From Clostridiales bacterium (GTDB lineage Bacteria; Bacillota; Clostridia; Oscillospirales; Acutalibacteraceae), in assembly GCA_019416455.1 (NCBI GenBank), contig DXXG01000007.1, forward strand, positions 450,508 to 514,507: a stretch of 64,000 bases of DNA, read 5' to 3'. A program made the translations under genes and the position numbers. Of the stretch, positions 35,514 to 44,179 are shown piece after piece (the stretch's first letter is position 1; the number at the start of each line of letters is the position of its first letter). The notes under the pieces were generated by a model. It saw nothing but the letters and a program-made list of their open reading frames with translations. It was not told the origin of the DNA and did not search any database.

Positions 35514-36320
35514 ATGAAAAAAGAAATCTTAGTTGCGCTCAGCGTGCTGTTAGTTGTGGTTATTGTTGGATGTGGTTTATGGATAGGGTACTACGTCATA
35601 GACTCGTATCACCAAAAAGAAACTTATAAAACGCTGGCGGAGAAATTTGTTATAAACGAATCCACCCCCTCAATAACTGTTGTGGAGGGCGAATCGTCTT
35701 CGGTGGAAGAACCTCCGACAGATGAGAACACGGAGGAAGACGGGTTGAGTACGCCTCCCCGTCATGACTTGGCAGCCCTGCGGGAAGAGAACCCTGACTG
35801 TGTCGGATGGATATCCATCCCGGACACCACAGTGGATTATCCCGTGGTGTGGACTCCCAGTGAACCAGAGCATTACCTGCGCCGTGATTTTTACGGCACT
35901 TACGCCAGCGGCGGAACACCTTTCTTAGATGGGCGAAACGCTGCTCAAGCATCCGGACAGAATCTTATAATATACGGACACAACATTCTGGACGGATCTA
36001 TGTTCAAGCCCATCCTTCAATACTTGATGCCTAACTTCCAGGTAACCCATACGAATATCTACCTGGAACTAAATGGTGCTCAATACCGCTATGAGGTTGT
36101 AGCAACATTGGAAACTGACATCTCTTCCCCTATATACACCTACACAGACTTGGAAGACCAAACTGAAATGGAGGAATTTTGCTCCCTCTTATTGGAGGAA
36201 ACTGGCCAAGATCCTGTTTCCCAAGCAGAGGGGTATTTGACCCTCTCAACCTGCAATGACCAAGGCGGAAACAGCCGAGTGCTGATAATCGCCGCCCTCA
36301 CAGAGGATGTGAACCGATGA
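35514..36320 (+). CDS. Class B sortase
   Basis: 268 residues from ATG 35514; a GTG at 35472 lies in a hairpin (GGGCCGCATTTGCGGCCC) and is unlikely. An N-terminal membrane helix is followed by an acidic linker and a sortase B domain: VGWISIPDTTVDYPVV, the His in IYGHN (156), the Cys in LTLSTCND (247) and a downstream Arg in SRVLII. It lies 52 nt after the adhesin gene, whose IPQTG signal is its likely substrate, attaching it to peptidoglycan. Confidence 0.9.
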   Translation: MKKEILVALSVLLVVVIVGCGLWIGYYVIDSYHQKETYKTLAEKFVINESTPSITVVEGESSSVEEPPTDENTEEDGLSTPPRHDLAALREENPDCVGWISIPDTTVDYPVVWTPSEPEHYLRRDFYGTYASGGTPFLDGRNAAQASGQNLIIYGHNILDGSMFKPILQYLMPNFQVTHTNIYLELNGAQYRYEVVATLETDISSPIYTYTDLEDQTEMEEFCSLLLEETGQDPVSQAEGYLTLSTCNDQGGNSRVLIIAALTEDVNR

Positions 36321-36464
36321 GTCAATATCTGAAAACGCAGTGCAAAAGCTATGCGTTTTTGAACCTTTGCACGCATTTATCAACAAATCAGATCCTGGAC
36401 ACTGGCTAATACGTTTTTCGGGAGAAAAACGCAATTGGAAAGAAAAACGCAAAGGAGTGACGCC

Positions 36465-37004
36465 ATGCTATTGACAGATGAACAGTATGTGATCAAGTGG
36501 CTTTCCCAGTACGGTCCCCTTCCCAAGACCCAGGTAGTGCGGTTGTTGCGGGACAAGTCCCCAGCTACGGCGGAGAGAATACTTCTCCGCATGAAACGGG
36601 ATCATCGTATCGCTGATGTGGGAGACGGGTATTACCTCGGGTTAGATCCTTACTGTACCCCGGACCAACGGATCATTCTGGCTGTTTGGGTACTCCTGCA
36701 ATTCATAGACCGTGTGGAGCCCCTGGCCCATTACCCAGCAACCTACCCTAGCCAGTTGTTTTTCCTGAAAGAAAACACTGGCTACGAGATCGTGGTGCTC
36801 TACGAGGGGGAGCAGCATCTTGCAAAGCTTCTCCATCCACAGGAGGATTTAAAATACATCTTTGTGGTTCCCAACCTTCAGATGGCTAGCCAGATAGTCC
36901 TTCCACAGGCACCCTACCTCTTCTCCACGGTGGAATTTCAAGGGAGCGATGAACCTCAAGTTCACTTTTTTACGGATGAGGTGAGAGACAATGCTTCCGC
37001 CTAG
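36465..37004 (+). CDS. DUF5697-like wHTH protein of conjugative elements
   Basis: 179 residues from ATG 36465 (AAAGGAGTG). The N-terminal 60 residues form a clear winged helix (YVIKWLSQYGPLPKTQVVRLL, RILLRMKRDHRIADVGDGYY). The C-terminal part is mixed alpha/beta with an exposed basic patch. By layout and context it resembles the DUF5697 family recorded in Clostridial conjugative elements; the function is not known, DNA binding or relaxosome support being likely. It overlaps the next gene by 14 nt. Confidence 0.65.
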   Translation: MLLTDEQYVIKWLSQYGPLPKTQVVRLLRDKSPATAERILLRMKRDHRIADVGDGYYLGLDPYCTPDQRIILAVWVLLQFIDRVEPLAHYPATYPSQLFFLKENTGYEIVVLYEGEQHLAKLLHPQEDLKYIFVVPNLQMASQIVLPQAPYLFSTVEFQGSDEPQVHFFTDEVRDNASA

Positions 37005-37683
37005 TTTTCAAAAGATGCTGTCTCAATTGGAAAGTAAGTTCCACCAGATGCAGACTCTGGAGAGAACAATTCGGCAGGCAGCGATCCTGGACAATGAGGA
37101 TGTGGCCTACCGCACTGCGCTCCGATTGTCGGAAACTTGCGAGCAGGCAGTGTTGCTAGCTCGTTCCCTGCCGGCCTGTACGGGATTCCCCCATGTGTTC
37201 TCTGACCTAGATCAGCAATCAGAACTCCAAACGCTGGTGGAAATTGGTTTCACTGCGGAAGGATGGTTTTCCCTGCGGATGCCAATGCTGCTGCCCAAGA
37301 AAGAGCGGGGATCCGCTGCATTTGTACGGATGCTTCTGCTGCCAGCCTTACAGCGCTTTTTTCAAGGGAAGCCTTCTGTGAGAATCAACCCCTGTGTGCT
37401 GGTGTTCCGCCATGTATACTCCAAAGATCGCCCAGATCGGGCGCTGCGGGATCACGACAACATAGAAACCAACATGGCCGCCGACTGTGTGGCCCTCTAC
37501 GTGATGGAGGATGACAACCCAACCGCTTGTAGCCATTACGAGTGCACCGCCAGAGGGGCAGAAGAACGGACCGAGATCTATGTGGTACCGAAAGGGGAGT
37601 TCTCCAAGTGGCTGTTGTCGGAAAAATCCATGCCAGAGGAAGGGACGAAGTTACTGAATAGCCCTCCAAACAGGCCAAAATAA
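36991..37683 (+). CDS. DUF6100-like conserved ICE protein
   Basis: 230 residues, ATG with GAGGTG upstream, overlapping the preceding gene. The N-terminal 60 residues are helical (LESKFHQMQTLERTIRQAAIL). The middle contains RPDRALRDHDNIETNMAADCVALYV, which recalls the DNDN-type metal site of RusA-like resolvases, but this is only a resemblance. Related proteins in conjugative elements carry the label DUF6100. Function unknown. Confidence 0.6.
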   Translation: MLPPSFQKMLSQLESKFHQMQTLERTIRQAAILDNEDVAYRTALRLSETCEQAVLLARSLPACTGFPHVFSDLDQQSELQTLVEIGFTAEGWFSLRMPMLLPKKERGSAAFVRMLLLPALQRFFQGKPSVRINPCVLVFRHVYSKDRPDRALRDHDNIETNMAADCVALYVMEDDNPTACSHYECTARGAEERTEIYVVPKGEFSKWLLSEKSMPEEGTKLLNSPPNRPK

Positions 37684-37845
37684 GTATGCGAAAACGGTCC
37701 CAGATCGGGATCGAAAAAAAGCATACACATTCACACCCTGGAAAGGCTCATGAAATCTATGTTTTTGGAGAGAACAAGGGGCCAATTTCCGACGAAGGGA
37801 GCAGGCACCTAGTCGAAAATTCTATTATGCGGGAGGTGAAAAGAA

Positions 37846-38982
37846 ATGCTTACTTTACATCCTTCCAGTTATGCTTTTCGGCTGGTTCAAATGTTAGCAG
37901 TGACAGGAGAATATCCAATGGCTTCTCTAAGTTTGTTGGGCAATGAGCGTGTGTTGCAGCAGTTGATTAGACGGTTGACCTCAGCGGAAACGATCTGCAA
38001 TTCCAATGGAGAGAACATACACACCAAACTCTTTGTCATCAACGGGAAAGGGCGGGAGAAAAGTTTACGGCTCTATAAAGGCGCGCTTCCGTTGCTCCAA
38101 TGGCTCCATCCCAGCGCTTACGACTATTACATGGACAGTTTCTGGAATCACCATTTTCCAGGAGATGCTGCGCATCGAGATAGAAACCACCGAGTGGCGG
38201 AAACTGTGGCCTTCTGTGCGAATGCCAGTGTGAACGTGCTCCCCTATGACTTGCCCCGACTCCAGCAAAAGGAGATTCTCAAGATCACACCGGATGATCC
38301 CACACTGTACCTGGCCAGAGACATCAAGAAGGCTTTTCCTGGTGAAGAGAAGAAGACCATGTTCACCCGGGAAGTGGGGACGCTATTCTTCCCCGGGGGT
38401 TGCTATGCTGTGTACAATACGCGCGATGCTGCTATGAAGTGGAAAGGCATGGGAGAGTTTAAGGCTCTTCACAGCTTAACAGAAGTGGCCCGGCTGAACG
38501 CTGGGGTTTCCCGGATCAATGGGGCGCTGCTTCTTGGAAAGACCTACGAAACGGCTTTGAAAACACTGGAAGCTTCTGATCCCCGTCACCCGGAACTTCG
38601 CTTTGACAGTATCTACCCTCATATTCACTTTTTGCCACTGAATGAATTCGGCGCACGGTTGCAGCGGATTCTCACTCTCTCTGAATGGCAGGAAAAGCTG
38701 CTAAATCTGCTTTTTGAGCCTTCCACACGCACGTTTGGTCAGGGCACCATAGAGTACGACGCCCAAGTAGAAGAAGTGAAGATCCTGTCCCACTTGGATG
38801 GGGACCTAGCCCGCCTTCTGCGTTTTCGAGAGGGCCTGTGGAGTCATAAAGGGATTTTTGAAGTAGTGTGCTTTCCTCAGCAGGCTGGATTTGTCCGGCA
38901 GGTTTTAGGTTCTCAGGTGGGAATCCGGACAATCCCGTTGGAAGTGGTGGAAAGGGAAATGTCCCTAGGAGGTGCTAATTGA
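37846..38982 (+). CDS. ICE protein with N-terminal winged helix, possible relaxosome component
   Basis: 378 residues, GGGAGGTG 7 nt before ATG. An N-terminal winged helix (RLVQMLAVTGEYPMASLSLLG, VLQQLIRRLTSAETI) is followed by a domain with several paired strands and an invariant-looking HRDRNHRVAET. Position directly before the coupling-protein gene (they overlap by 4 nt) is where replication-relaxation (RRF)-type relaxosome proteins are found in Clostridial elements. I do not see relaxase HUH or Tyr motifs. Function unproven. Confidence 0.55.
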   Translation: MLTLHPSSYAFRLVQMLAVTGEYPMASLSLLGNERVLQQLIRRLTSAETICNSNGENIHTKLFVINGKGREKSLRLYKGALPLLQWLHPSAYDYYMDSFWNHHFPGDAAHRDRNHRVAETVAFCANASVNVLPYDLPRLQQKEILKITPDDPTLYLARDIKKAFPGEEKKTMFTREVGTLFFPGGCYAVYNTRDAAMKWKGMGEFKALHSLTEVARLNAGVSRINGALLLGKTYETALKTLEASDPRHPELRFDSIYPHIHFLPLNEFGARLQRILTLSEWQEKLLNLLFEPSTRTFGQGTIEYDAQVEEVKILSHLDGDLARLLRFREGLWSHKGIFEVVCFPQQAGFVRQVLGSQVGIRTIPLEVVEREMSLGGAN

Positions 38983-40844
38983 ATAAAAGGACACGAGTGA
39001 TCGGTATTGTGGCGGCAGTCCTCCTAGGGGTTGCCGCCCTCTTATATTTTGGAGGTCTTCTCGGCCAGCTTCTGGATAACTACCAAGATTGGCAGCAAAC
39101 CGGAGGTATGGCTGGCCAGGCGCAAATCCAGTTGCCCAGCGGTCATATTTCAACATGTGTGCAGGCGGCCTTTACGCTGTCCGGCCTGAAAGCCATGGGC
39201 TTCTTGTTGCTGGTGGCAGCGCTCCTTGCAGCGTACTTCAAGTTCAGTGACCGCTTCGGCGGCAGTGGGCACGATCCCCGAGGGTTCACGGTAAGCAAAG
39301 AGGGAACCTATGGCACCGCCTCCTGGATGGGGGATCGGGAACTCAAAGAGGTATTGACCGTGGAACCTATCGAGAAGGCGGAGAATATCCTTCTGGGCAA
39401 ACGGAACGGAAAAGCCGTGTGTCTCCCTGTGGACACCCGGCTCAACCGGCACATTGCGGTGTTTGGCGCATCAGGTACTGGCAAATCCCGAGGGTTCATA
39501 CGACCATCCCTATTTAACATCATCCGCCGGGGAGAATCGGCCATCATAACGGATAGCAAAGGCGAACTGTACGCGGACACAGCGGAACTGTTTCGCCGCC
39601 ATGGCTATGAGGTGAAGGTCTTCAATCTGGTGAGTCCTGGACACGGGGACTCTTGGAATTGCATGTCTGACCTGGGTGGGGACACATTACTTGCTCAGGT
39701 ATTGACAAATGTCATCATCGGCAATACCAGCTCAGGGAAAACAGACCACTTCTGGGACAACGGTGAGGGGAATCTTCTAAAAGCCTTGATCCTCTATGTA
39801 GACTTGGATCCTTCCCGCAGCCCTGAGGAGAAAAATTTGCCGGCAGTGTACGAGATGCTCATCCGTTATAGCGCAGCCCAGCTTACTGCACTGTTTGAAC
39901 GGCTTCCTTTGGAGCACCCTGCTCGGGGACCATACCGGCTGTTTTCCCAGGCCAGCGACACAGTGCGATCGGGCATCGTGCTGGGGTTGGGTACCAGACT
40001 TCAGGTGTTACAGAATGAGTCGGTCTCCCGTATCCTTTGTCGCAGTGATATTGACCTGACAGCTCCCGGAAAGAAAAAATGCGCATACTTTGTTGTGCTC
40101 AGTGACCAGGAAGCAACCATGGCGTTTCTCAGTTCACTATTTTTTTCCTTCTTGTTCATCAAGCTGGTTCGCTATGCTGATAGTACTTCGGAGATGCGCT
40201 GTCCTGTGTCAGTAAACCTAATTTTGGACGAGTTTAACAATATTGGCAAGCTGGGTGGCGCGGCGGACGGTTCCGACTTTACCCGTACCCTCTCGGTAAT
40301 ACGGAGTCGAGGTATCTATGTGACTCTGGCAGTGCAAAGTCTGGGTCAGCTTCAAAACCGATATCCCAATAACCTATGGGCAGAGATCATTGGCAACTGT
40401 GACCTCCAGATAATGCTGGGCTGTACAGATGACTTGACAGCGGAATACTTTTCAGCCCGCAGCGGAGACATGAGCATTCAGGTTAATTCCACAATGACCG
40501 TGCGTCAGACCATGGCCGTAGCCCAAGTAATCCCTCAATATCGACAGACCCAGGGCCAGGGAAAGCGCCGGCTGCTCACCCCGGATGAGGTGCTGCGGTT
40601 ACCCAACCATGAGCTGCTGGTGGTCATCCGTGGCCACAACCTGCTAAAACTGGAAAAGGTGGACTACACCGAACTGCCTCTTTCCAATGAGATCGTGCGT
40701 ACCAACGTGTTGGATTACACGCCAGAGCGTCTTCCAAGTTCCCCAGCCAGGCCACCAGCAGATGCAAAGGAAGTTGCTACCCAGGAAAAGCCACCGCAGA
40801 AAACGCGGTTATACAGTATCTCAAAGCCGTCAGAAGAGTTTTAA
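38979..40844 (+). CDS. VirD4/TraG-type coupling protein
   Basis: 621 residues from TTG 38979, set by TAGGAGGTG. Two N-terminal membrane helices (RVIGIVAAVLLGVAALLYFGG; GFLLLVAALLAAYF) precede the T4CP ATPase: Walker A GASGTGKS at 163-170, Walker B VNLILDEFNNIG, and RSRGIYVTLAVQSLGQL. This pump recruits the relaxase-DNA complex and feeds it to the type IV channel at the membrane. It overlaps the preceding gene by 4 nt. Confidence 0.93.
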   Translation: MNKRTRVIGIVAAVLLGVAALLYFGGLLGQLLDNYQDWQQTGGMAGQAQIQLPSGHISTCVQAAFTLSGLKAMGFLLLVAALLAAYFKFSDRFGGSGHDPRGFTVSKEGTYGTASWMGDRELKEVLTVEPIEKAENILLGKRNGKAVCLPVDTRLNRHIAVFGASGTGKSRGFIRPSLFNIIRRGESAIITDSKGELYADTAELFRRHGYEVKVFNLVSPGHGDSWNCMSDLGGDTLLAQVLTNVIIGNTSSGKTDHFWDNGEGNLLKALILYVDLDPSRSPEEKNLPAVYEMLIRYSAAQLTALFERLPLEHPARGPYRLFSQASDTVRSGIVLGLGTRLQVLQNESVSRILCRSDIDLTAPGKKKCAYFVVLSDQEATMAFLSSLFFSFLFIKLVRYADSTSEMRCPVSVNLILDEFNNIGKLGGAADGSDFTRTLSVIRSRGIYVTLAVQSLGQLQNRYPNNLWAEIIGNCDLQIMLGCTDDLTAEYFSARSGDMSIQVNSTMTVRQTMAVAQVIPQYRQTQGQGKRRLLTPDEVLRLPNHELLVVIRGHNLLKLEKVDYTELPLSNEIVRTNVLDYTPERLPSSPARPPADAKEVATQEKPPQKTRLYSISKPSEEF

Positions 40845-40863
40845 TATGTGAAAGGAGAACCCT

Positions 40864-41880
40864 ATGATAGACGAAACTATGGAAAATACATCAGAAACTG
40901 TCAAGTCCCCAGAGGACAACCCCACCAAACTCACTTCGGTGGAACAATCGGTTTCCCAACCCGCCCGTCGGGTGCGCAGAAGACAAACCGGCGTGGTGTC
41001 CATTGGTACTCATTTGGAAGTGGAAACAGAGGCGGAAAAAGCTCGAGGAGCCCTGCTGGATTTGGTGGAGTCACTAAAGTCCCGGCGGGTACTGACCGGT
41101 TCCATCCAAGGGATAGAACGCTCTGAAAACAGTCCAGAGCAGTCTATGGCTGTTCTTTACCACGGAGACTATAAAGTGATTATTCCCGCGGAGCAGATGG
41201 TGGAGCTTCCGGAGAATGTGGAAGACCAGTCCAAAAGTGAAACGCTGTTTCGTATGCTCAACAAACGTCTGGGCGCCGAGGTGGATTACGTGGTTAAGGG
41301 GATGGATCCGGAATCAGGTTTAGCCGCCGCCAGTCGTCTGGAAGCGATGGCAATCAAAAGACGGGAGTACTATTATGGGACTGACCGGGAGGGAAATCAC
41401 CCGCTCTATGAAGGCGTATGTGCGGAAGGCCGGGTGGTGTCAGTGCTTCGCGCTGGCATTTTCGTGGAGCTGTTCGGGGTTGAGACTTTTGTTTCCCTCC
41501 GGGAGTTGAGCTATCAGAGGATGCTGGACGCCACCGCTGTATACCAGCCTGGCCAGCGAGTGGTGGTAAAGATACTGGAGATCCACCGTATGGATCGGGA
41601 TCACATCCAGGTGGTTGCGTCGGTAAAGCAAGCCAGTGCAAATCCTTATGAAAAGGCGCTGCAGCGATATACCGTAGGCAACCGCTACGTGGGGACAGTA
41701 AGCATGGTGGACACCACCGGGGTATTTGTGGCTTTGGATGGTGGTGTGGATTGCCTATGCTCCTACCCCAAGCGTGGAAGGCCGCCCCGGGGAGCTCGAG
41801 TGACCGTGCGTATTCTTGGGATCAACCACGAATCCAACCGTATTTGGGGTGCTATTACGCATATTGCCATGCCCCACTAA
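40864..41880 (+). CDS. Protein with two S1-like RNA-binding domains
   Basis: 338 residues. A polar N terminus with RRVRRRQTG is followed by a dimerisation-like region and two S1/OB-fold units: about 180-262 (EGRVVSVLRAGIFVELFGVETFVSL...QRVVVKILEI) and 272-338 (YVGTVSMVDTTGVFVALDGG...RVTVRILGI). S1-domain proteins of this type recur beside the coupling protein in Clostridial conjugative elements; they may bind single-stranded DNA or mRNA during transfer. AGGAGA precedes the ATG. The highly structured segment at 42.0-42.26 kb lies just downstream. Confidence 0.75.
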   Translation: MIDETMENTSETVKSPEDNPTKLTSVEQSVSQPARRVRRRQTGVVSIGTHLEVETEAEKARGALLDLVESLKSRRVLTGSIQGIERSENSPEQSMAVLYHGDYKVIIPAEQMVELPENVEDQSKSETLFRMLNKRLGAEVDYVVKGMDPESGLAAASRLEAMAIKRREYYYGTDREGNHPLYEGVCAEGRVVSVLRAGIFVELFGVETFVSLRELSYQRMLDATAVYQPGQRVVVKILEIHRMDRDHIQVVASVKQASANPYEKALQRYTVGNRYVGTVSMVDTTGVFVALDGGVDCLCSYPKRGRPPRGARVTVRILGINHESNRIWGAITHIAMPH

Positions 41881-42012
41881 GAACTTTTTTGTGCACTATT
41901 TTGCAAATTATCTGTAGAATCGATTCTGAAAAAGCCAATTTATGCAATCGAACAAATTTTTGAAAACCAATTGTTTTTCGACTTGAAATGTGGTAACATA
42001 AAACTGCAGTAA

Positions 42013-42136
42013 AGCTTGTGCTCAGGCTTTCAGGTGCGGTGGAAGGTACCCCACCGCCATTACTCATCCTGCGGGTGAGGAACCTGTTACGGAGCGGCGA
42101 GGACGTGAGACCTTGCCATCCACAATAGCGCAAGCT
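42013..42136 (+). ncRNA. Candidate structured RNA (multi-helix, closed by a 10-bp stem)
   Basis: The segment can fold on itself: outer arms AGCTTGTGCT (42013-42022) and AGCGCAAGCT (42127-42136). Inside are GCGGTGG/CCACCGC, CTCATCC/GGGTGAG and GGCGAGG/CCTTGCC hairpins and an AGGT/ACCT closing pair. It contains no convincing reading frame and lies between the S1 protein and a zinc-finger gene. No Rfam family is recognised by eye. It could equally be a folded single-stranded DNA signal (replication or transfer origin). Confidence 0.5.
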
Positions 42137-42152
42137 GATTCTGAAAATGTTT

Positions 42153-42257
42153 GGGCCGGTTGGCCGCTTAGTGAGTAAACCGTTTGAGTTGTGTAGAACG
42201 GTTTACCAGATACAGATTCCTGTATCTGAAACTCCCTAGCGGCAGCCGGCCCTTTTT
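42153..42257 (+). terminator. Three-way-junction terminator-like structure
   Basis: Outer stem GGGCCGG (42153-42159) with CCGGCCC (42246-42252), extended by GCCGCT/AGCGGC. Inside are two perfect hairpins, GTAAACCGTT/AACGGTTTAC (42175-42206) and CAGATACAG/CTGTATCTG (42207-42228). A TTTTT run follows. An elaborate terminator, probably the 3' part of the preceding structured RNA. Confidence 0.6.
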
Positions 42258-42279
42258 GTTTTCCCTGGAGGTTATAACC

Positions 42280-42693
42280 TTGAAAAAGAAGAGAAAAAAG
42301 TCCATGCGTTGTCCCTACTGCGGCGCTCCCGTGGTGTACCGCAGTGCGGATGGCATCTACAATGAAAACAAGGCGGATACCATGCTGTATGTGTGTTCCC
42401 ACTACCCGGAATGCGACGCCTATGTGCGAGTCCAGCCTGGAACGACCATCCCTTTGGGTACCTTGGCTAACGGTGATCTGAGAGCCCTCCGTCGAAAAGC
42501 TCACCGTTACTTTGACCAGCTTTACACCAGCGGCTGGATGTCTAAGAAGGAGGCCTATCATTGGCTGGCAAACTTCTTGCAGACACCCCAGTCCCAGGCC
42601 CATATTGGGTATTTGGGAGAATACACCTGCAAGCAGGTGATTCGGGCTTGCAAAGAGATATTGGAACGGCAAGGGGGTGCGAAAGCTTCATGA
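42280..42693 (+). CDS. DUF3268-like zinc-finger protein
   Basis: 137 residues from TTG 42280 (CTGGAGG upstream). A basic start (KKKRKKS) precedes a four-Cys zinc-finger, CPYCGAPVVY ... YVCSHYPECDAYV, as in the single-stranded-DNA-binding finger of topoisomerase I. A helical C-terminal domain with GWMSKKEAYHWLANFL completes the protein. Similar small proteins are carried by many Clostridial conjugative elements. It probably binds DNA. It overlaps the following sigma-like gene by 4 nt. Confidence 0.75.
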   Translation: MKKKRKKSMRCPYCGAPVVYRSADGIYNENKADTMLYVCSHYPECDAYVRVQPGTTIPLGTLANGDLRALRRKAHRYFDQLYTSGWMSKKEAYHWLANFLQTPQSQAHIGYLGEYTCKQVIRACKEILERQGGAKAS

Positions 42694-43193
42694 AACTGTC
42701 AGCGGAACAACAGCGCAGAGTGGAAGAGAATATGGGATTGGTTGGCAAAGTCATTTCAGATAAAGTCCATGGTTCACATTTTGGAGGTTACACTCGGGAG
42801 GATCTCTATCAGATTGGCTGCATAGGACTATGCAAGGCGGCGGCCACGGATAAAGGCGGCTGTTTTTCCACCTATGCCTATCGGCTGATTTGGAATGAGA
42901 TCTGCACAGTTCTGATTCAGGCCTCCCGGTATTCCAAGGAGCAACCTACCGAAGTTCCCGTCCTAGAAGTCAGAAGTGTTCAAGAGTGTTTCGAGTCCAC
43001 TGTTGAGCTTGAAGATCTACTGAAAAGAGGAGAATGCAGCGCGAAAGGTGTGGTAAAGAAAGGAATTCAGGCGATACGTCTTCGCTTGAAAGGCTATTCC
43101 ACACGGGAGATTGGTAAATATCTGGAGGTTCCGGAAAATTATGTTACTGCATGGGAGACAAAAGCCCGAAAATATCTGTTAGCCATGCAATAA
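42690..43193 (+). CDS. Sigma-70 family-like factor of the ICE
   Basis: 167 residues from ATG 42690, overlapping the zinc-finger gene. Region 2-like sequence (YTREDLYQIGCIGLCKAAATDKGG, FSTYAYRLIWNEI) is followed by a region 4-like HTH (LKGYSTREIGKYLEVPENYVTAWETKARKYL). It may direct transcription of element genes. An AAGGGGG site lies about 12 nt upstream of the ATG. Confidence 0.75.
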   Translation: MKLSAEQQRRVEENMGLVGKVISDKVHGSHFGGYTREDLYQIGCIGLCKAAATDKGGCFSTYAYRLIWNEICTVLIQASRYSKEQPTEVPVLEVRSVQECFESTVELEDLLKRGECSAKGVVKKGIQAIRLRLKGYSTREIGKYLEVPENYVTAWETKARKYLLAMQ

Positions 43194-43211
43194 CGAAGTT
43201 GGGAAACTAAG

Positions 43212-43251
43212 AAGGCACGTTGTGAACAAATTCACAGCGTGCCTCTTTTTT
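43212..43251 (+). terminator. Terminator between sigma-like factor and signal peptidase
   Basis: AGGCACG/CGTGCCT outer stem with TGTGAA/TTCACA inner pairing, followed by TTTTTT. Confidence 0.75.
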
Positions 43252-43263
43252 GGAGGGATTCGA

Positions 43264-43689
43264 TTGAAGAAATATCGCTGGATGCTCCTGCCCGTTCTGC
43301 TGTACATTTGTATATGGATATTGTTTCAGTCCGTACTCTTTGTCGGAATTGTGCCCTCTTCGTCCATGGAACCTACAATTCCCACCGGCAGCGTGATCTG
43401 GGGATTGCGTCTTACGAAAGAAATCCAGAGAAATGATATCGTGGTGTTCCACTATGGTGAAAAAACTCTGGTAAAGCGCGTGGCAGCCGTGGCTGGGGAT
43501 CTGGTTTATGTGGACGATGAAAGTGGTTCCTTTTCAGTGAATGACCCTATTTCAGCAGCCACACGGATTCTGGAAGTTCCTGATGGGAATCTCTTCGTGG
43601 TAGGAGATAACCGCAGTGCTTCCGTTGATAGCAGGTATTGGAATAACCCATTTTTAGCATCTAATTCGGTAGTTGCTCGCGTTTTCTAG
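43264..43689 (+). CDS. Signal peptidase I
   Basis: 141 residues from TTG 43264, chosen because TGGAGGG lies just upstream and the earlier GTG is inside the terminator hairpin. One N-terminal membrane helix; catalytic Ser 34 in PSSSMEPT and Lys 71 in TLVKRVAAVAGD; the GDNRSASVDSR box near the end. It cleaves signal peptides of exported proteins, perhaps the element's adhesin. It appears to end the conserved ICE backbone; the DNA then turns AT-rich. Confidence 0.9.
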   Translation: MKKYRWMLLPVLLYICIWILFQSVLFVGIVPSSSMEPTIPTGSVIWGLRLTKEIQRNDIVVFHYGEKTLVKRVAAVAGDLVYVDDESGSFSVNDPISAATRILEVPDGNLFVVGDNRSASVDSRYWNNPFLASNSVVARVF

Positions 43690-44179
43690 AAAAGCTCTGA
43701 ATGTGATGTCAAAATGGAAGCGTAAGCTTGCCGTGATCTGGCAGGTAAAAAGTTGTAAATGACTTTCCTCAATCGTGTAATAAGATATCAAATCAATCTA
43801 CCCGTTTCAGCGATAGATTATTACAGCATCTGCTGCAAGTGGAGCAAAGCAAAAGAAAGCCGTCAAGGGTCGAGATGAACGCTCCGCGCCCTTGACAGCT
43901 TCCTCCGTCTTTGCTGTGTGGCAATCAAGAGGGCGCAAGCAGAAATCCGTTTCCATTATAGCGTTTATATCTACGCATTTAGATGGTTAGACAGTGCGCT
44001 TTTGCAATGCTTTCAAGCATGTGTAAATGAACGGGAGGCAAATTAATTTACTACCTATTGAAATGCTATTCTAGATGCGCAAACCCGAAAGCTGTCTGAG
44101 GTACTTATTGAGCAGAACAATTGAGAAATCAGGTGAAATCATTTATAATATAGTAAATATCACTTTTAGGAGTAAAGAG
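43690..44179. other. Non-coding boundary between ICE backbone and AT-rich cargo
   Basis: An inverted repeat at 43859-43899 (GTCAAGGG/CCCTTGAC arms around a GC-rich loop) resembles a hairpin I recall from other Clostridial mobile elements. A sigma-A promoter for the cargo operon is TTGAGA (44121-44126), 17 nt, TATAAT (44144-44149). No gene is seen. Confidence 0.5.

Noticed and set aside
37686..37946. 86-codon ORF between the DUF6100-like and winged-helix genes
   Set aside because: No ribosome-binding site, and the 3' half is a shadow of the following gene in another frame.
42013..42257. RNase P RNA, group II intron domain V or hammerhead ribozyme
   Set aside because: None of the conserved cores (GAGGAAAGUC, AGC...GUU/AAC catalytic triad helix, CUGANGA/GAAA) is present.
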